From the NCBI GenBank assembly GCA_025499625.1, contig JAFMVD010000004.1, positions 83,421-147,420 of the forward strand: 64,000 bases of DNA, in the 5' to 3' direction. The notes under the pieces were generated by a model, which saw only the letters and a program-made list of their open reading frames with translations, had not been told where the DNA came from and searched no databases. This DNA is from Carboxylicivirga fragile (GTDB taxonomy: Bacteria; Bacteroidota; Bacteroidia; Bacteroidales; Marinilabiliaceae). Shown here piece by piece: positions 26,101 to 33,695 of this stretch. The position numbers were made by a program, and so were the translations under genes. Positions within the stretch are counted from its first letter, which is position 1; the number at the start of each line of letters is the position of its first letter.

Positions 26101-27197
26101 TTGATAAAGTTTCGGGTAAAACAAGTGGGCAAGGCAGTGGGATTGGCTTGGCGCTTTGCAAAGGAATTATTAAGGAGCATCAAGGGCAAGTGTTAGTAGA
26201 TAGTATTGAAGGAGAAGGTACTTCGTTTACAGTCCGATTAAAAAAAGGAAATAAGCATTATAAAGATGAACAACTCACCAACGAGAAGCCTGAATTATTT
26301 AATGATGAGAGTTCTCTTATAGAAGTTGAATTAACGGACGAATTCGAATTAATTGAATTGGCTGATAATGTACCAAGCCTTTTGTTGGTTGAAGATAATG
26401 GTGAGGCTAGAGCTATGCTAAAAGATATTTTTTCGAAACATTATAAAATACTGGAAGCAGAGGATGGCAGTGTAGGCTTAAATGTTGCCTTAGCTGAGCA
26501 GCCCGATCTTATTATCTCGGATGTAATGATGCCAAATATGTCAGGTACGCAAATGTGTGCTAAACTAAAGCGTAATGCACAAACCAGTCATATACCTATA
26601 ATTTTATTAACTGCCCGCACGGCAATGGAATATAAGATTGAGGGTGTTGAAACAGGTGCTGATGATTATATTACGAAACCATTTAACATTAAGCTGCTGC
26701 GTGCACGAGTGAAGAACCTATTAAAGAATCGTGCTATTATTAAGCAAAAGTTTAAGCAGGATCCTAAAGCGGAAGTAAAGGATTTGGCACATAATAGTAT
26801 TGATCAGAAGCTACTAGAAAAAGCGCAAGCAATTATTGAGGAACACATAGACGATACTGAGTTCGATGTCAATGACTTTGCAAAAGCCATGAGCCTTGGT
26901 CGAACACGTTTGTATTCAAAAATTAAGGGTGTTACTGGTCAAACACCCAATGACTTTATTCTGTCCATACGATTAAAGAAATCGGCTGAAATGCTTCTAA
27001 GCGAGCCTGAGATGAATGTTTCGGAAATTGCATATGCTGTTGGTTTTAGTACACCTCGTTATTTTAGTCGTTGTTTTCGTGAGCACTTTGGAGTAACACC
27101 TTCAAAATATACGCAGGGTGAAAAGGCATGTGATAGGATTAATGATGGAAAAAAAGGTGCAGAAGCTGCCAGTGAAGAAGAAAATGAAGGTAGCTAG
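23121..27197 (+). CDS. Hybrid two-component system regulator (HTCS) of the glycosaminoglycan locus
   Basis: A 1358-residue one-protein sensor-regulator. Order: signal peptide (1-19); two beta-propellers of repeated LWIGT / NIWVGT blades (about 25-690); a Y_Y_Y domain (about 700-760); a transmembrane helix (about 771-790); HisKA with phosphorylated His in NISHEFRTPLT (near 827); HATPase with N box NLISNAFK (near 940) and DNGPGM; a receiver with LLVEDN, SDVMMP (Asp near 1132) and TKPFN; and an AraC HTH (about 1245-1335, ending YFSRCFREHFGVTPSKY). HTCS proteins bind oligosaccharides in the periplasm and activate nearby PUL genes; BT3334 of B. thetaiotaomicron senses chondroitin/hyaluronan disaccharides. 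The position beside GH88 matches that locus. Confidence 0.93.
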   Translation: MKKYAIFILVLFISAKLSAQNIAFEYLGLRDGISQVSVTSLMQDEKGRIWIGTRDGLNVYDGDKVKTFRPVRGDSTSLLGHNIRVLKREGEYVWAATYNGVSRLNTKTLVFEQFSFDGVLALLPYNGKLLLGTSRGLFELNPNNKAFTLRGDLFDKNCPVRNLTIDHAGILWICSDDGLYKYNANSKVTTQVLDVKTNVVYTDSQKRIWVGTDGDGVVVLNRQNNVIKHFQHSDDSSYLVNDIIRDINEDSQGNIWVGTFLGLSIIDGRSFEIQNYQQSDNDHNGLSHNSIYSLMCDQQGTMWIGTYFGAISYYNPDFHVYRQYFVRPNNPQGVNYRVIGKMLEDKKNNLWVATEGGGLDYFDRKTKSFKHYMHSEGQPGLSHNSVKSLLMTKEGKLLVGTYLGGLNLLDIESGKFRVYTHDSKDSTSLASNVINSIIPFQGNYLLGTHSGIVKFDIATECFEPFIQDKEDQALIGKVIFCLFEDSFGKLWIGTERNGLCVYDAETNQLKRYTNGMGENSISSNTINSIFEDHQFRLWVGTLGGGLNQYLRKQDKFLNYSRLSHQLPSDFVYGIQESRYGNLWVSTSKGLVRFDIENGRFYNYDQTNGFPLEELNDGSLFLTSDGEVFVGGINGLVSFQEEDLLKKSSDFSLLFTSLYVNNKEVYPGDETGLLKYDLAYSNEIVLAPEQDVFTINYSACNYILTNQSRYEYQLENFNDDWVKAGNQTSVTYTNLDPGTYHLKVRVLNSIDDNVVDSRRIKIVVNPPFYKTWYAYLSYLVLLVALILWLNQIYLSRVRLEDSLKVEKREKEQIKEMNKSKLRFFTNISHEFRTPLTLITGTLEAILEDTKTSARNYKKLLTINNNAVRLNNLITELLDFRKMEQGFLKLKVCEYKVAAFLDEIFQSFVEYAHHHHIDYDFKTPAQSMSLWFDGQQMEKVFYNLISNAFKVVKETDGKVIVEVIEQPAFVDIVISDNGPGMAKEGVKRIFDRFYQIDKVSGKTSGQGSGIGLALCKGIIKEHQGQVLVDSIEGEGTSFTVRLKKGNKHYKDEQLTNEKPELFNDESSLIEVELTDEFELIELADNVPSLLLVEDNGEARAMLKDIFSKHYKILEAEDGSVGLNVALAEQPDLIISDVMMPNMSGTQMCAKLKRNAQTSHIPIILLTARTAMEYKIEGVETGADDYITKPFNIKLLRARVKNLLKNRAIIKQKFKQDPKAEVKDLAHNSIDQKLLEKAQAIIEEHIDDTEFDVNDFAKAMSLGRTRLYSKIKGVTGQTPNDFILSIRLKKSAEMLLSEPEMNVSEIAYAVGFSTPRYFSRCFREHFGVTPSKYTQGEKACDRINDGKKGAEAASEEENEGS

Positions 27198-27300
27198 CTA
27201 TAAAAGTACTGAATAATTATGAACGTAATTTGAACGATTAACTACCTTCATAACTTGTGGTAATTCCTATTTTGCAGTCATAAATCATTACAAGTTATTT

Positions 27301-28860
27301 ATGAAAAACAATCTTAAATATATGTTGGTATTGGGGATATTAACCATGTCAACTAATGTGTTAGCTCAAAAAAGTCAGCTATGGGAAGATTATAAAGCTG
27401 CTCAATCAAAAGGAGAAGTTGCTGAACTACCTGATTTTTCTTATGCAGGTTATCACCATGGTGAAAAAACTATTCCAGATGTAAAACACAAAATATTTGA
27501 TGTAACTGATTTTGGAGCTATCCCTGATGATGATAAGTCGGATAAAGAGGCCATTTGTAAGGCCATTAAAGCGGCAACAAAGAACGCGTCCAGTATTATC
27601 TATTTCCCCAAAGGGCGTTTTCTAGTGAATGAAGATGATGATGATCGTTTGCCGATTATTGTAAAAGGTAAGAATGTAGTGTTTAGAGGAAGTGGAGCAG
27701 GAGTGAATGGTACTGAACTTTACATGAAAAACTACCTACCTGCGAAAGATCCGAAGAAATTGTGGACAACACCTTATTTGTTTCAATTTGTTGGTGGAGG
27801 TAAGGAAGAGGTCATAGCTAAGGTAACTGGTAGTTCTGATCGTGGATCTTTTTCGGTACGCGTTAATGATGCTTCAAATATTAAGGCTGGTGATTGGGTT
27901 GTTTTGCGTGTAAAGAATAATGCACCTGATTTAGTTGAGAAGGAGATGTGTGGCTGTCACTTAGATGAAGCGTGGACATCAATAATAAACAAAGGTGTAT
28001 ATGTAAATGAATATCATTTGGTGGAGAATGTTAAGGGTAAGAACTTAACATTTAAAGAACCCTTGATGCGTGAAGTAGATAAGAACCACGAATGGCAAAT
28101 TTTAAGCTATGCACATTTCAAAGAAGTGGGAGTGGAAGATATTGCATTTGTTGGTAATTGGCACGATGAATTTGTGCATCATAAAAATGATATACACGAT
28201 GGCGGATACTCAATGTTAAAGTTTCAGCGCTTAGCTAATAGTTGGGTGCGTAATTGCCGCTTTACCGATGTTAATCGTGCAGCCAGCCTTGTACTTTGTT
28301 CTAACGTGTCAGTTTTAAATTGTGATGTAACCGGAACACCAGGGCATAGCTCAATCAGTTCTAATGCTTCCACAAGAGTTTTAATTGGATTGGTTAACGA
28401 TAGTTCCTCGCAATGGCATGCACCAGGAGTAACGAGTGCTACTATTGGAACTGTATTATGGCGAGTGAAGTATAATGAAGATACGAGCTTTGAAGCTCAT
28501 GCATCTCAACCTCGTACTACATTGTTCGACTGTATTGAAGGGGGATTTTTTATTGGTCGTGGAGGAGGAGCTCGATTTAATTTGCCTAACCATTTGGAGC
28601 ATCTCGTTCTGTGGAATTATAAAGAGTTGGGTGAGCCTGAAACGGACTTCGAATTTTGGTCATCAAAAACATGGTATTGGAAGATTATACCTCCCATTAT
28701 TGTTGGTTTTCACGGAGCTGGTAGCACCTTTCAAGAAGATCAACTTAAAGTGATTGAATCGTTGGGTACACCTGTGGAGCCAGAATCGTTGTATGAAGCA
28801 CAATTAAAGTTACGACTGGGTGAGTTACCAAATTGGATTAAGCAGGTTACAGAGAACTAA
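27301..28860 (+). CDS. Secreted beta-helix protein with DUF4955 (putative glycan lyase/hydrolase)
   Basis: A 519-residue protein with a signal peptide ending NVLAQ. It opens with the Pectate_lyase_3 start (FDVTDFGAIPDDDKSDKEA, residues about 62-80) and IIYFPKGRFLVNED, then right-handed beta-helix turns (WVRNCRFTDVNRAASL, VLNCDVTGTPGHSS). The C-terminal third (FEFWSSKTWYWKIIPPIIVG) matches DUF4955. Beta-helix proteins of this type are often lyases, but the activity of DUF4955 proteins is not known to me. It lies directly after the HTCS gene (about 100 bases) and before a CBM96-like gene, so it probably acts on the same glycosaminoglycan or on a side structure of it. Confidence 0.72.
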   Translation: MKNNLKYMLVLGILTMSTNVLAQKSQLWEDYKAAQSKGEVAELPDFSYAGYHHGEKTIPDVKHKIFDVTDFGAIPDDDKSDKEAICKAIKAATKNASSIIYFPKGRFLVNEDDDDRLPIIVKGKNVVFRGSGAGVNGTELYMKNYLPAKDPKKLWTTPYLFQFVGGGKEEVIAKVTGSSDRGSFSVRVNDASNIKAGDWVVLRVKNNAPDLVEKEMCGCHLDEAWTSIINKGVYVNEYHLVENVKGKNLTFKEPLMREVDKNHEWQILSYAHFKEVGVEDIAFVGNWHDEFVHHKNDIHDGGYSMLKFQRLANSWVRNCRFTDVNRAASLVLCSNVSVLNCDVTGTPGHSSISSNASTRVLIGLVNDSSSQWHAPGVTSATIGTVLWRVKYNEDTSFEAHASQPRTTLFDCIEGGFFIGRGGGARFNLPNHLEHLVLWNYKELGEPETDFEFWSSKTWYWKIIPPIIVGFHGAGSTFQEDQLKVIESLGTPVEPESLYEAQLKLRLGELPNWIKQVTEN

Positions 28861-28885
28861 TTTTTTAATTTTAAAATATAGAGTG

Positions 28886-29500
28886 ATGAAAATAGTATTG
28901 ATGTTACTAGGAGTTATGTTTTTGGGTTTTTCAAATCAGGTTGAGGCTCAAAAGGTAAAGAAAGTTACAGTATGGCAAGATGCCTTTGTACAAGGTGGTG
29001 AAACGGCGAGTGAGGCTTTGGGGTCGACAACACCACAGCGTTTACGTGTAATGAAATCAAATGGAGATGATAAATATTCAAGAACCACCTATCTTCAATT
29101 TAACCTAAAAAAGGTAGAGGATTTTTCAGATGTAGAACTTAATATTTGTGTGAGGGTTTATCCAAATAAAAAAGATGCATCAGCAAATTATACTTATAGT
29201 GTATATAGCTGTGATGATAATAAATGGAGTGAATCAAGCATTACATTTGATAATAAACCAGAAAAAGGTGAATTGTTAGCAACTCAAACATTGGAGCCCA
29301 AGGACGATAATGTTTGGGTGAAAATTTCGTTACCTGCTGATAAAGTAAAAGAGATGATGAAGCAAAATAAGAAGCGTAAGGTCACATTCGTCTTAAGTAA
29401 TGATGATTTTAACAAAACAAATATGGAGTTAATTTCAAAGGAAAGAACCTGGAGTAATGGTTCTTCTGCGAAACGAGAGGCCTATTTATCTTTTAAATAA
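28886..29500 (+). CDS. CBM96 / DNRLRE-domain protein
   Basis: A 204-residue secreted beta-sandwich. Start chosen at 28886 (MKIVLMLLGVMFLGFSNQVEA signal peptide), 25 bases after the preceding stop. The domain begins VTVWQDAFVQGGE and contains TYLQFNLKKVEDFSDVEL, YSCDDNKWSESSITFDNKP and a C-terminal TFVLSNDD, the layout of the DNRLRE/CBM96 family, whose studied members bind alginate or related anionic glycans. Nothing else is attached, so it is a free-standing binding protein. It probably helps the beta-helix enzyme upstream, with which it forms an operon ending in a terminator. Confidence 0.75.
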   Translation: MKIVLMLLGVMFLGFSNQVEAQKVKKVTVWQDAFVQGGETASEALGSTTPQRLRVMKSNGDDKYSRTTYLQFNLKKVEDFSDVELNICVRVYPNKKDASANYTYSVYSCDDNKWSESSITFDNKPEKGELLATQTLEPKDDNVWVKISLPADKVKEMMKQNKKRKVTFVLSNDDFNKTNMELISKERTWSNGSSAKREAYLSFK

Positions 29501-29523
29501 AATTACGTGTTTAATTGTATGAG

Positions 29524-29553
29524 GGCTGTCTTTTCGGAGATGGCCTTTTTTTT
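29524..29553 (+). terminator. Terminator after the CBM96-like gene
   Basis: GGCTGTCT (29524-29531), short loop, AGATGGCC (29538-29545), then T8. An eight-base stem with two G-T pairs. It closes the first half of the glycan locus. The rest of the gap to 29801 shows no gene. Confidence 0.85.
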
Positions 29554-29801
29554 GGTTGTTGATGATTCTAATCTTTGTATCTAAAAATTGTTTAAACATT
29601 GTATAATACTTGTGTTTTATTGCTTAAATGTTCTTTTATGCGTTTTAGTTCGTCTGTTTTCCCTCTATACACAAATCGAGATGTTCTGATTTCTGGTAAT
29701 TTATTACATTCATACTTTAGATTTATTAATTCTTGTTGTCAAAATAAACGCCCGACTACTATAATGTAATCGGGAATTTATTAATGTAATCTATGTTATT
29801 A

Positions 29802-30329
29802 TTATTCCTTAATAGCCCATCCGCCTTTTAAGCCAAAAATAAACCATGCTAAGTAGACTGCTCCAACTGCAAAAACAGTATCGCCAATGGCACGAAGCCA
29901 ACGTAATGTTTCCATTGCAGGGGGTCCTAAAAATTCTGCTGAACGAGCATACCATAAACCATGTTTCACACTAGCTACAGTTTGTGCTAATCCTACAGGT
30001 AAAAGACTTAATAAGGCCATTAACAATAGACCAATATTTAATGACCAAAATGCTATTCTAATGGGCTTCTCTTTCCATTCTGATTTTAAGTCCATATCTC
30101 TTAATACAAATAACATAAGACCCATTCCCAACATTCCATAAACTCCAAACATTGCAGTATGACCGTGTAATGGGGTAGTATTTAAGCCTTGCATGTAATA
30201 AAGTGCAATTGGTGGGTTAATCACGAATCCGAAGATACCCGCACCTAATAAATTCCAAATGAAATAACCATTACCAAAATAAATCCAATCCAAAGCTTTT
30301 TTGTATTCATCTTTATTTGATTTTAAAAT
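29802..30329 (-). pseudogene. norB: Truncated quinol nitric-oxide reductase (qNOR/NorB), C-terminal piece only
   Basis: The frame reads SNKDEYKKALDWIYFGNGYF, then WNLLGAGIFGFVINPP, LHGHTAMFGVYGMLG and a C-terminal helix AWFIFGLKGGWAIKE. This is the last about 170 residues of qNOR-type NorB, which normally has about 750 residues and 14 transmembrane helices. An in-frame TAA lies at 30330-30332, and no further NorB sequence is seen upstream before the divergent ScdA promoter. The active-site His ligands of the N-terminal three-quarters are missing, so it cannot reduce NO. The break is exactly at the edge of the operator region 30354-30387. An ATG at 30310 lies in another frame. Confidence 0.85.
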
Positions 30330-30353
30330 TTATAAAAACAAATATATAACAAT

Positions 30354-30401
30354 TTTTATAAAAGGATATCAATGTCCTTTTATAAAATATTTCTATCTTT
30401 G
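30354..30401 (+). promoter_or_regulatory. Palindromic operator and promoter of the NO-response island
   Basis: TTTTATAAAAGGATAT (30354-30369), CA, ATGTCCTTTTATAAAA (30372-30387): 16-base arms with one mismatch, the longest palindrome I found in the window. Seven bases later comes TATCTTTG (30394-30401), a perfect TAnnTTTG -7 element; transcription would begin near 30408, just before ATG 30423. The palindrome covers the -33 region, the place for a repressor. The second gene downstream is an Rrf2/NsrR-like regulator, the likely ligand. Confidence 0.65.
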
Positions 30402-30422
30402 TAGAAACAAAAAAACATAGAT

Positions 30423-31148
30423 ATGGACATAAACATAAATACAAGCGTTGGAGAGATAGTTAAAGCCAATTTTAAAACTGCTCAGATATTTGACAAGAAT
30501 AGCATAGATTTTTGCTGTGGAGGAGGAATAAGTTTAGATGAAGCCTGTAAAAAATCAAAGGTAGATATTGACGTGCTAGTTCCTGAATTGCAAGCTATTG
30601 TCGCATTGAGTGACCCTGATTCAAAATACATTGATAGTTTAGAATTAGACGAGCTATGCGATTATATTGAAAAGAGACATCATACTTATGTGAGTGAAAA
30701 TATTCCATTTCTACAACAGAAATTACAAAAGTTATGTGATGTACATGGAGATAATCATTCGGAGCTTTTTGAGATAAAAGAGTTGTTTAATGGCGAAGCA
30801 GAGAATCTAAGTGCCCACATGAAGAAAGAAGAATTGATTCTTTTTCCATACATCCGAAAGATGGTAAAATACAAAACAGAGTTGCTGAATACCGAAGATG
30901 GATTTGGAGAGCTAAATAAGACTATTGAATTATTGGATGACGAACATCAGAAGGAAGGTGAACGCTTTGAAAAGATGTCAACTTTAACATCGGTATACAC
31001 TTGTCCTCCTGATGGTTGTGGAACGTATCAAGTAACTTTTCAAACATTAAAGGATTTTGAGAATGACTTGCATCGACATATTCATTTAGAAAACAATATT
31101 TTGTTTAAGAAAGCTCTAGTTTTGGAGAACGAACTTTTAAACAAATAA
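30423..31148 (+). CDS. scdA: Iron-sulfur cluster repair di-iron protein (ScdA/YtfE/RIC)
   Basis: A 241-residue protein with both domains of the RIC family. An N-terminal ScdA_N/DUF542 domain (residues 1-60) carries the conserved DFCCGGG. A hemerythrin-like four-helix bundle (about 75-235) provides His/Glu di-iron ligands (RHHTY, HGDNH, HMKKEE, DDEHQKEG, HRHIHLENN). RIC repairs Fe-S clusters and di-iron sites damaged by NO and oxidants in the cytoplasm. It follows a long palindromic operator and precedes an Rrf2 regulator by 3 bases, so it is the first gene of the NO-response operon. Confidence 0.93.
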   Translation: MDININTSVGEIVKANFKTAQIFDKNSIDFCCGGGISLDEACKKSKVDIDVLVPELQAIVALSDPDSKYIDSLELDELCDYIEKRHHTYVSENIPFLQQKLQKLCDVHGDNHSELFEIKELFNGEAENLSAHMKKEELILFPYIRKMVKYKTELLNTEDGFGELNKTIELLDDEHQKEGERFEKMSTLTSVYTCPPDGCGTYQVTFQTLKDFENDLHRHIHLENNILFKKALVLENELLNK

Positions 31149-31151
31149 GAT

Positions 31152-31592
31152 ATGCTATCTAAAAGTACAGAGTATGCCATTAGGGCTTTAGTGTTTGTAC
31201 AATTGCGAAATTGGGAACAAAAAAGACCAGGCGTTGGTGAAATTGCTAAAGAAATTGAAGCCCCGGAAGCCTACACCGCAAAAATTTTACAAACACTTAC
31301 TAAGAATAAGTTATTAGACTCAATAAAAGGTCGTGGTGGTGGATTCTTTTTTAACGATAACCAATCGAATTTGACACTGTACGATGTAATTCATGTGGTT
31401 GAAGGTGATGCTTGCTTTCATAAATGTGGATTTGGCTTGAAACAATGTAATAATGATAATCCATGTCCCTTGCATGAAAACTATAAGGTAGTGCGTGATG
31501 GATTCTTTGATATTGTAAAAACAGAGACTGTAAAATCGCTTTCAGAGAAAATACTTCATGGAGATGCGGTATTAAATAGACTTAAATTATAA
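31152..31592 (+). CDS. Rrf2-family regulator, NsrR-like
   Basis: A 146-residue winged-HTH regulator. The N-terminus MLSKSTEYAIRALVFVQL and the HTH (PGVGEIAKEIEAPEAYTAKI), with wing SIKGRGGGFFF, are typical of Rrf2. The C-terminal half has three Cys in the expected Fe-S pattern (ACFHKCGFGLKQC...CPLH), as in NsrR, which senses NO through its cluster. Overlap with genes for ScdA and hemerythrin proteins strongly suggests an NO-responsive repressor acting on the palindrome at 30354-30387. It could instead sense Fe-S status like IscR, but the context favours NO. Confidence 0.85.
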   Translation: MLSKSTEYAIRALVFVQLRNWEQKRPGVGEIAKEIEAPEAYTAKILQTLTKNKLLDSIKGRGGGFFFNDNQSNLTLYDVIHVVEGDACFHKCGFGLKQCNNDNPCPLHENYKVVRDGFFDIVKTETVKSLSEKILHGDAVLNRLKL

Positions 31593-31604
31593 GACTTAAT
31601 AAAA

Positions 31605-32114
31605 ATGAAAAATATAACACAATTATTGTCAGCTGAGCATCAAACTATTTTAAAGGTAATTGATGCCGTAGTAAAAGAGTGTGAAGCTCTTGAAAATGGA
31701 AAAGAGTTAGAGCTTGAGTTCTTTCAAAAAACCATTGACTTTATAAAAAACTATGCAGATAAGTTTCATTATGCTAAAGAGGAAGACATTCTCTTTAAAG
31801 CCATGCTGGAGAATATTGAGAATTTGCATTGCAACCCTATTCCAGTAATGCTAAACGAGCATGATGAAGGACGAGAGTATGTAAAAGGTATGGAGCAAGG
31901 CATAGCTGAAAACAACCAGGGAAAGATTATTGAGAATGCTAGAGGTTATGGAATGCTTTTGACAGACCATATATATAAAGAGGATAATGTGCTTTACCCA
32001 ATGGCAGAAGAAGCATTGACATCCGAGCAGAAAGATTTGGTAAATCAGCAGTATCAAGAAGTTGAGCAAAAGCTAAATGCTGAGATGGATGTAGAAGATT
32101 TAAAATTTGTATAA
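31605..32114 (+). CDS. Hemerythrin-domain protein
   Basis: A 169-residue four-helix bundle with di-iron ligand motifs LLSAEHQTILKVI, KFHYAKEEDILF, LNEHDEGREYV and LTDHIYKEDNVLYPMAEEAL. Such cytoplasmic hemerythrin-like proteins bind O2 or NO and protect iron enzymes. It lies 12 bases after the Rrf2 gene in the same operon. About 40 C-terminal residues form an extra charged helix. Function in NO or O2 buffering is inferred from the operon. Confidence 0.88.
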   Translation: MKNITQLLSAEHQTILKVIDAVVKECEALENGKELELEFFQKTIDFIKNYADKFHYAKEEDILFKAMLENIENLHCNPIPVMLNEHDEGREYVKGMEQGIAENNQGKIIENARGYGMLLTDHIYKEDNVLYPMAEEALTSEQKDLVNQQYQEVEQKLNAEMDVEDLKFV

Positions 32115-32128
32115 AAGGTGCTGATTGA

Positions 32129-32571
32129 ATGAATCTATCTCAAAAATTAATTGCAATCCTTTTTGCCTTTTGGGCAGGTATGATTAGTGCCATTAGCTTT
32201 ATTGAGGCATGGTTAAAGTTTAAAGCACCACGTGTTACCAGAGAAATTGGATTAGGAATTGGTAAACTGGTTTTTACAGCTTTAAATCGAGTAGAACTTG
32301 TGCTTTTACTCCTTATATGGTTATTACTTTTTCAGCAATACCGATTTAGGTTTTTAGTGCATCGGTTTTTAATCGAATGCTTTGGTTAGTAAGTGCGATT
32401 TTAATGCTACAAACCTTGTGGCTTTTACCACAACTATTAGGAAGAGCCGATTTAATAATTGCTGGGCAGGAACTGTCTAGCTCCTTGGCACATTTATGGT
32501 TTATTCTGTTCGAAGTAGTGAAACTTATATTATTAATAGCCTTATCCTTTAAAGCCTTTTTAAGAAAGTGA
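32129..32571 (+). pseudogene. Four-helix membrane protein, frameshifted
   Basis: Two overlapping frames together make about 147 residues with four transmembrane helices. TM1 (LIAILFAFWAGMISAISFI) and TM2 (VELVLLLLIWLLLF) are in frame one; TM3 (LWLVSAILMLQTLWLLPQL) and TM4 (FEVVKLILLIALSFKAFL) are in the next frame. The first frame ends at TAG 32387-32389. The second is open only from after a TAG near 32353, so the shift lies between about 32355 and 32389. Neither half alone is a sensible protein. It is stop-start overlapped with the HPP gene, so it was probably part of a membrane transporter pair in the NO island. Family not recognised. Confidence 0.6.
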
Positions 32572-33218
32572 AATTGATTCATCGAAATTATAGAGTTGTC
32601 CGATATATTATTTATCGGCAAACCATAGTAAATCCACAAGACCACCTTTGGACATTTATAGGTGCTTTTTTTTGTATTGGCATTATTGGTTTTACACACG
32701 AAGTATTTTCGTCATTTAGTATTAGCGACAAAGTGTTTTTAATAGGTTCTTTTGGTGCGTCAGCGGTTTTAATATATGGTGCAACCAATAGTCCATTGGT
32801 ACAGCCTCGAAATTTAATCGGAGGACATTTGCTTAGTGCTTTTATAGGTGTTACTGTTTATAAGCTATTGGCTAATTTTGATGTGTTATGGTTGAATGCT
32901 GCGTTGGATGTTTCATTATCCATAGTTGCCATGCAGTGTATAAAAACTTTGCATCCGCCCGGTGGAGCAACAGCATTAATCGCTAATCTGGGAACCCCAA
33001 AAGTACTAAACTTGGGGTATTTTTATATTCTATATCCTGTATTAACAGGTGTTGCGGTATTATTGGTAATTGCGTTAATTACCAATAATATACCTAAAGA
33101 CAGGTCGTATCAGAACAAGCTCTTACTTAAAATACCTATTAAAAATTTTACTAATAAAAATGATGCATTTCTAAGTATTCGTAAGCGTTTAATGGGTAAG
33201 GTTAATGGTAAATCTTAA
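32568..33218 (+). CDS. HPP-family membrane protein (putative nitrite transporter)
   Basis: A 216-residue integral membrane protein with four to five helices. The HPP signature is present as TLHPPGGATALIA in the middle, preceded by FLIGSFGASAVLIYG and PRNLIGGHLLSAFIGV. HPP-family proteins of cyanobacteria and plants transport nitrite. In an operon for NO defence, a nitrite exporter/importer fits, since nitrite and NO interconvert. The start overlaps the preceding gene's stop by 4 bases. Substrate is inferred from family and context. Confidence 0.82.
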   Translation: MKLIHRNYRVVRYIIYRQTIVNPQDHLWTFIGAFFCIGIIGFTHEVFSSFSISDKVFLIGSFGASAVLIYGATNSPLVQPRNLIGGHLLSAFIGVTVYKLLANFDVLWLNAALDVSLSIVAMQCIKTLHPPGGATALIANLGTPKVLNLGYFYILYPVLTGVAVLLVIALITNNIPKDRSYQNKLLLKIPIKNFTNKNDAFLSIRKRLMGKVNGKS

Positions 33219-33230
33219 AGAAGTATTGAA

Positions 33231-33428
33231 ATGTCAATCAAGAGAGTTTGGAGAGGTGATAGCGTAAATACTTGTGTGGCATGTAAAATATGCCAGTCAT
33301 TTGCGCCAAGGGTATTTAAAGTATTTGATAAAATGATTGTAATGCCGAATGTTGATTATATTAAATATGAAAATGAAATACTGGAAGCTGTAGAAAGCTG
33401 TCCAACAGGAATAATTAAAATAGATTAA
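33231..33428 (+). CDS. Single-cluster ferredoxin
   Basis: A 65-residue ferredoxin with cluster Cys in CVACKIC (C-x2-C-x2-C) and the distant CPTGIIKID. This binds one 4Fe-4S or 3Fe-4S cluster and carries electrons. It is 2 bases from the next gene and 12 from the HPP gene. It may supply electrons to the PepSY membrane protein or to di-iron proteins of this island; partners are inferred from position. Confidence 0.85.
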   Translation: MSIKRVWRGDSVNTCVACKICQSFAPRVFKVFDKMIVMPNVDYIKYENEILEAVESCPTGIIKID

Positions 33429-33429
33429 A

Positions 33430-33693
33430 ATGGAAGTAGCTGTGTGGGATACTTATGTATTAAAAGAAGATGGTAATAAAATGCACTTTGATATAGTGGT
33501 TCGAGAAGAAGAAAAGAATCCAGATGTTATTTATAAGTATGGACAAGCGTTTCTGAAAGGTAAAAGTGTTGTTTCAGAATTAGTGACTTCAAAAGAATGC
33601 GAATTTTGCCATATTGAGAATGCCTCAGAAAAGGTTGCGAAAGACATAGAGGATAAAGGTTATCATATTATTGAAATGGAGAATTGTGATTAG
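33430..33693 (+). CDS. DUF2024 protein
   Basis: An 87-residue protein with the DUF2024 pattern: VAVWDTYVLKEDGNKMHFDI at the N-terminus and CEFCHIENAS in the middle, then GYHIIEMENCD at the end. The CxxC pair may bind metal. The family has no known function but often sits near iron and respiration genes. It is separated by 2 bases on each side from the ferredoxin and PepSY genes, so all three are co-translated. Confidence 0.8.
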   Translation: MEVAVWDTYVLKEDGNKMHFDIVVREEEKNPDVIYKYGQAFLKGKSVVSELVTSKECEFCHIENASEKVAKDIEDKGYHIIEMENCD

Positions 33694-33695
33694 TT

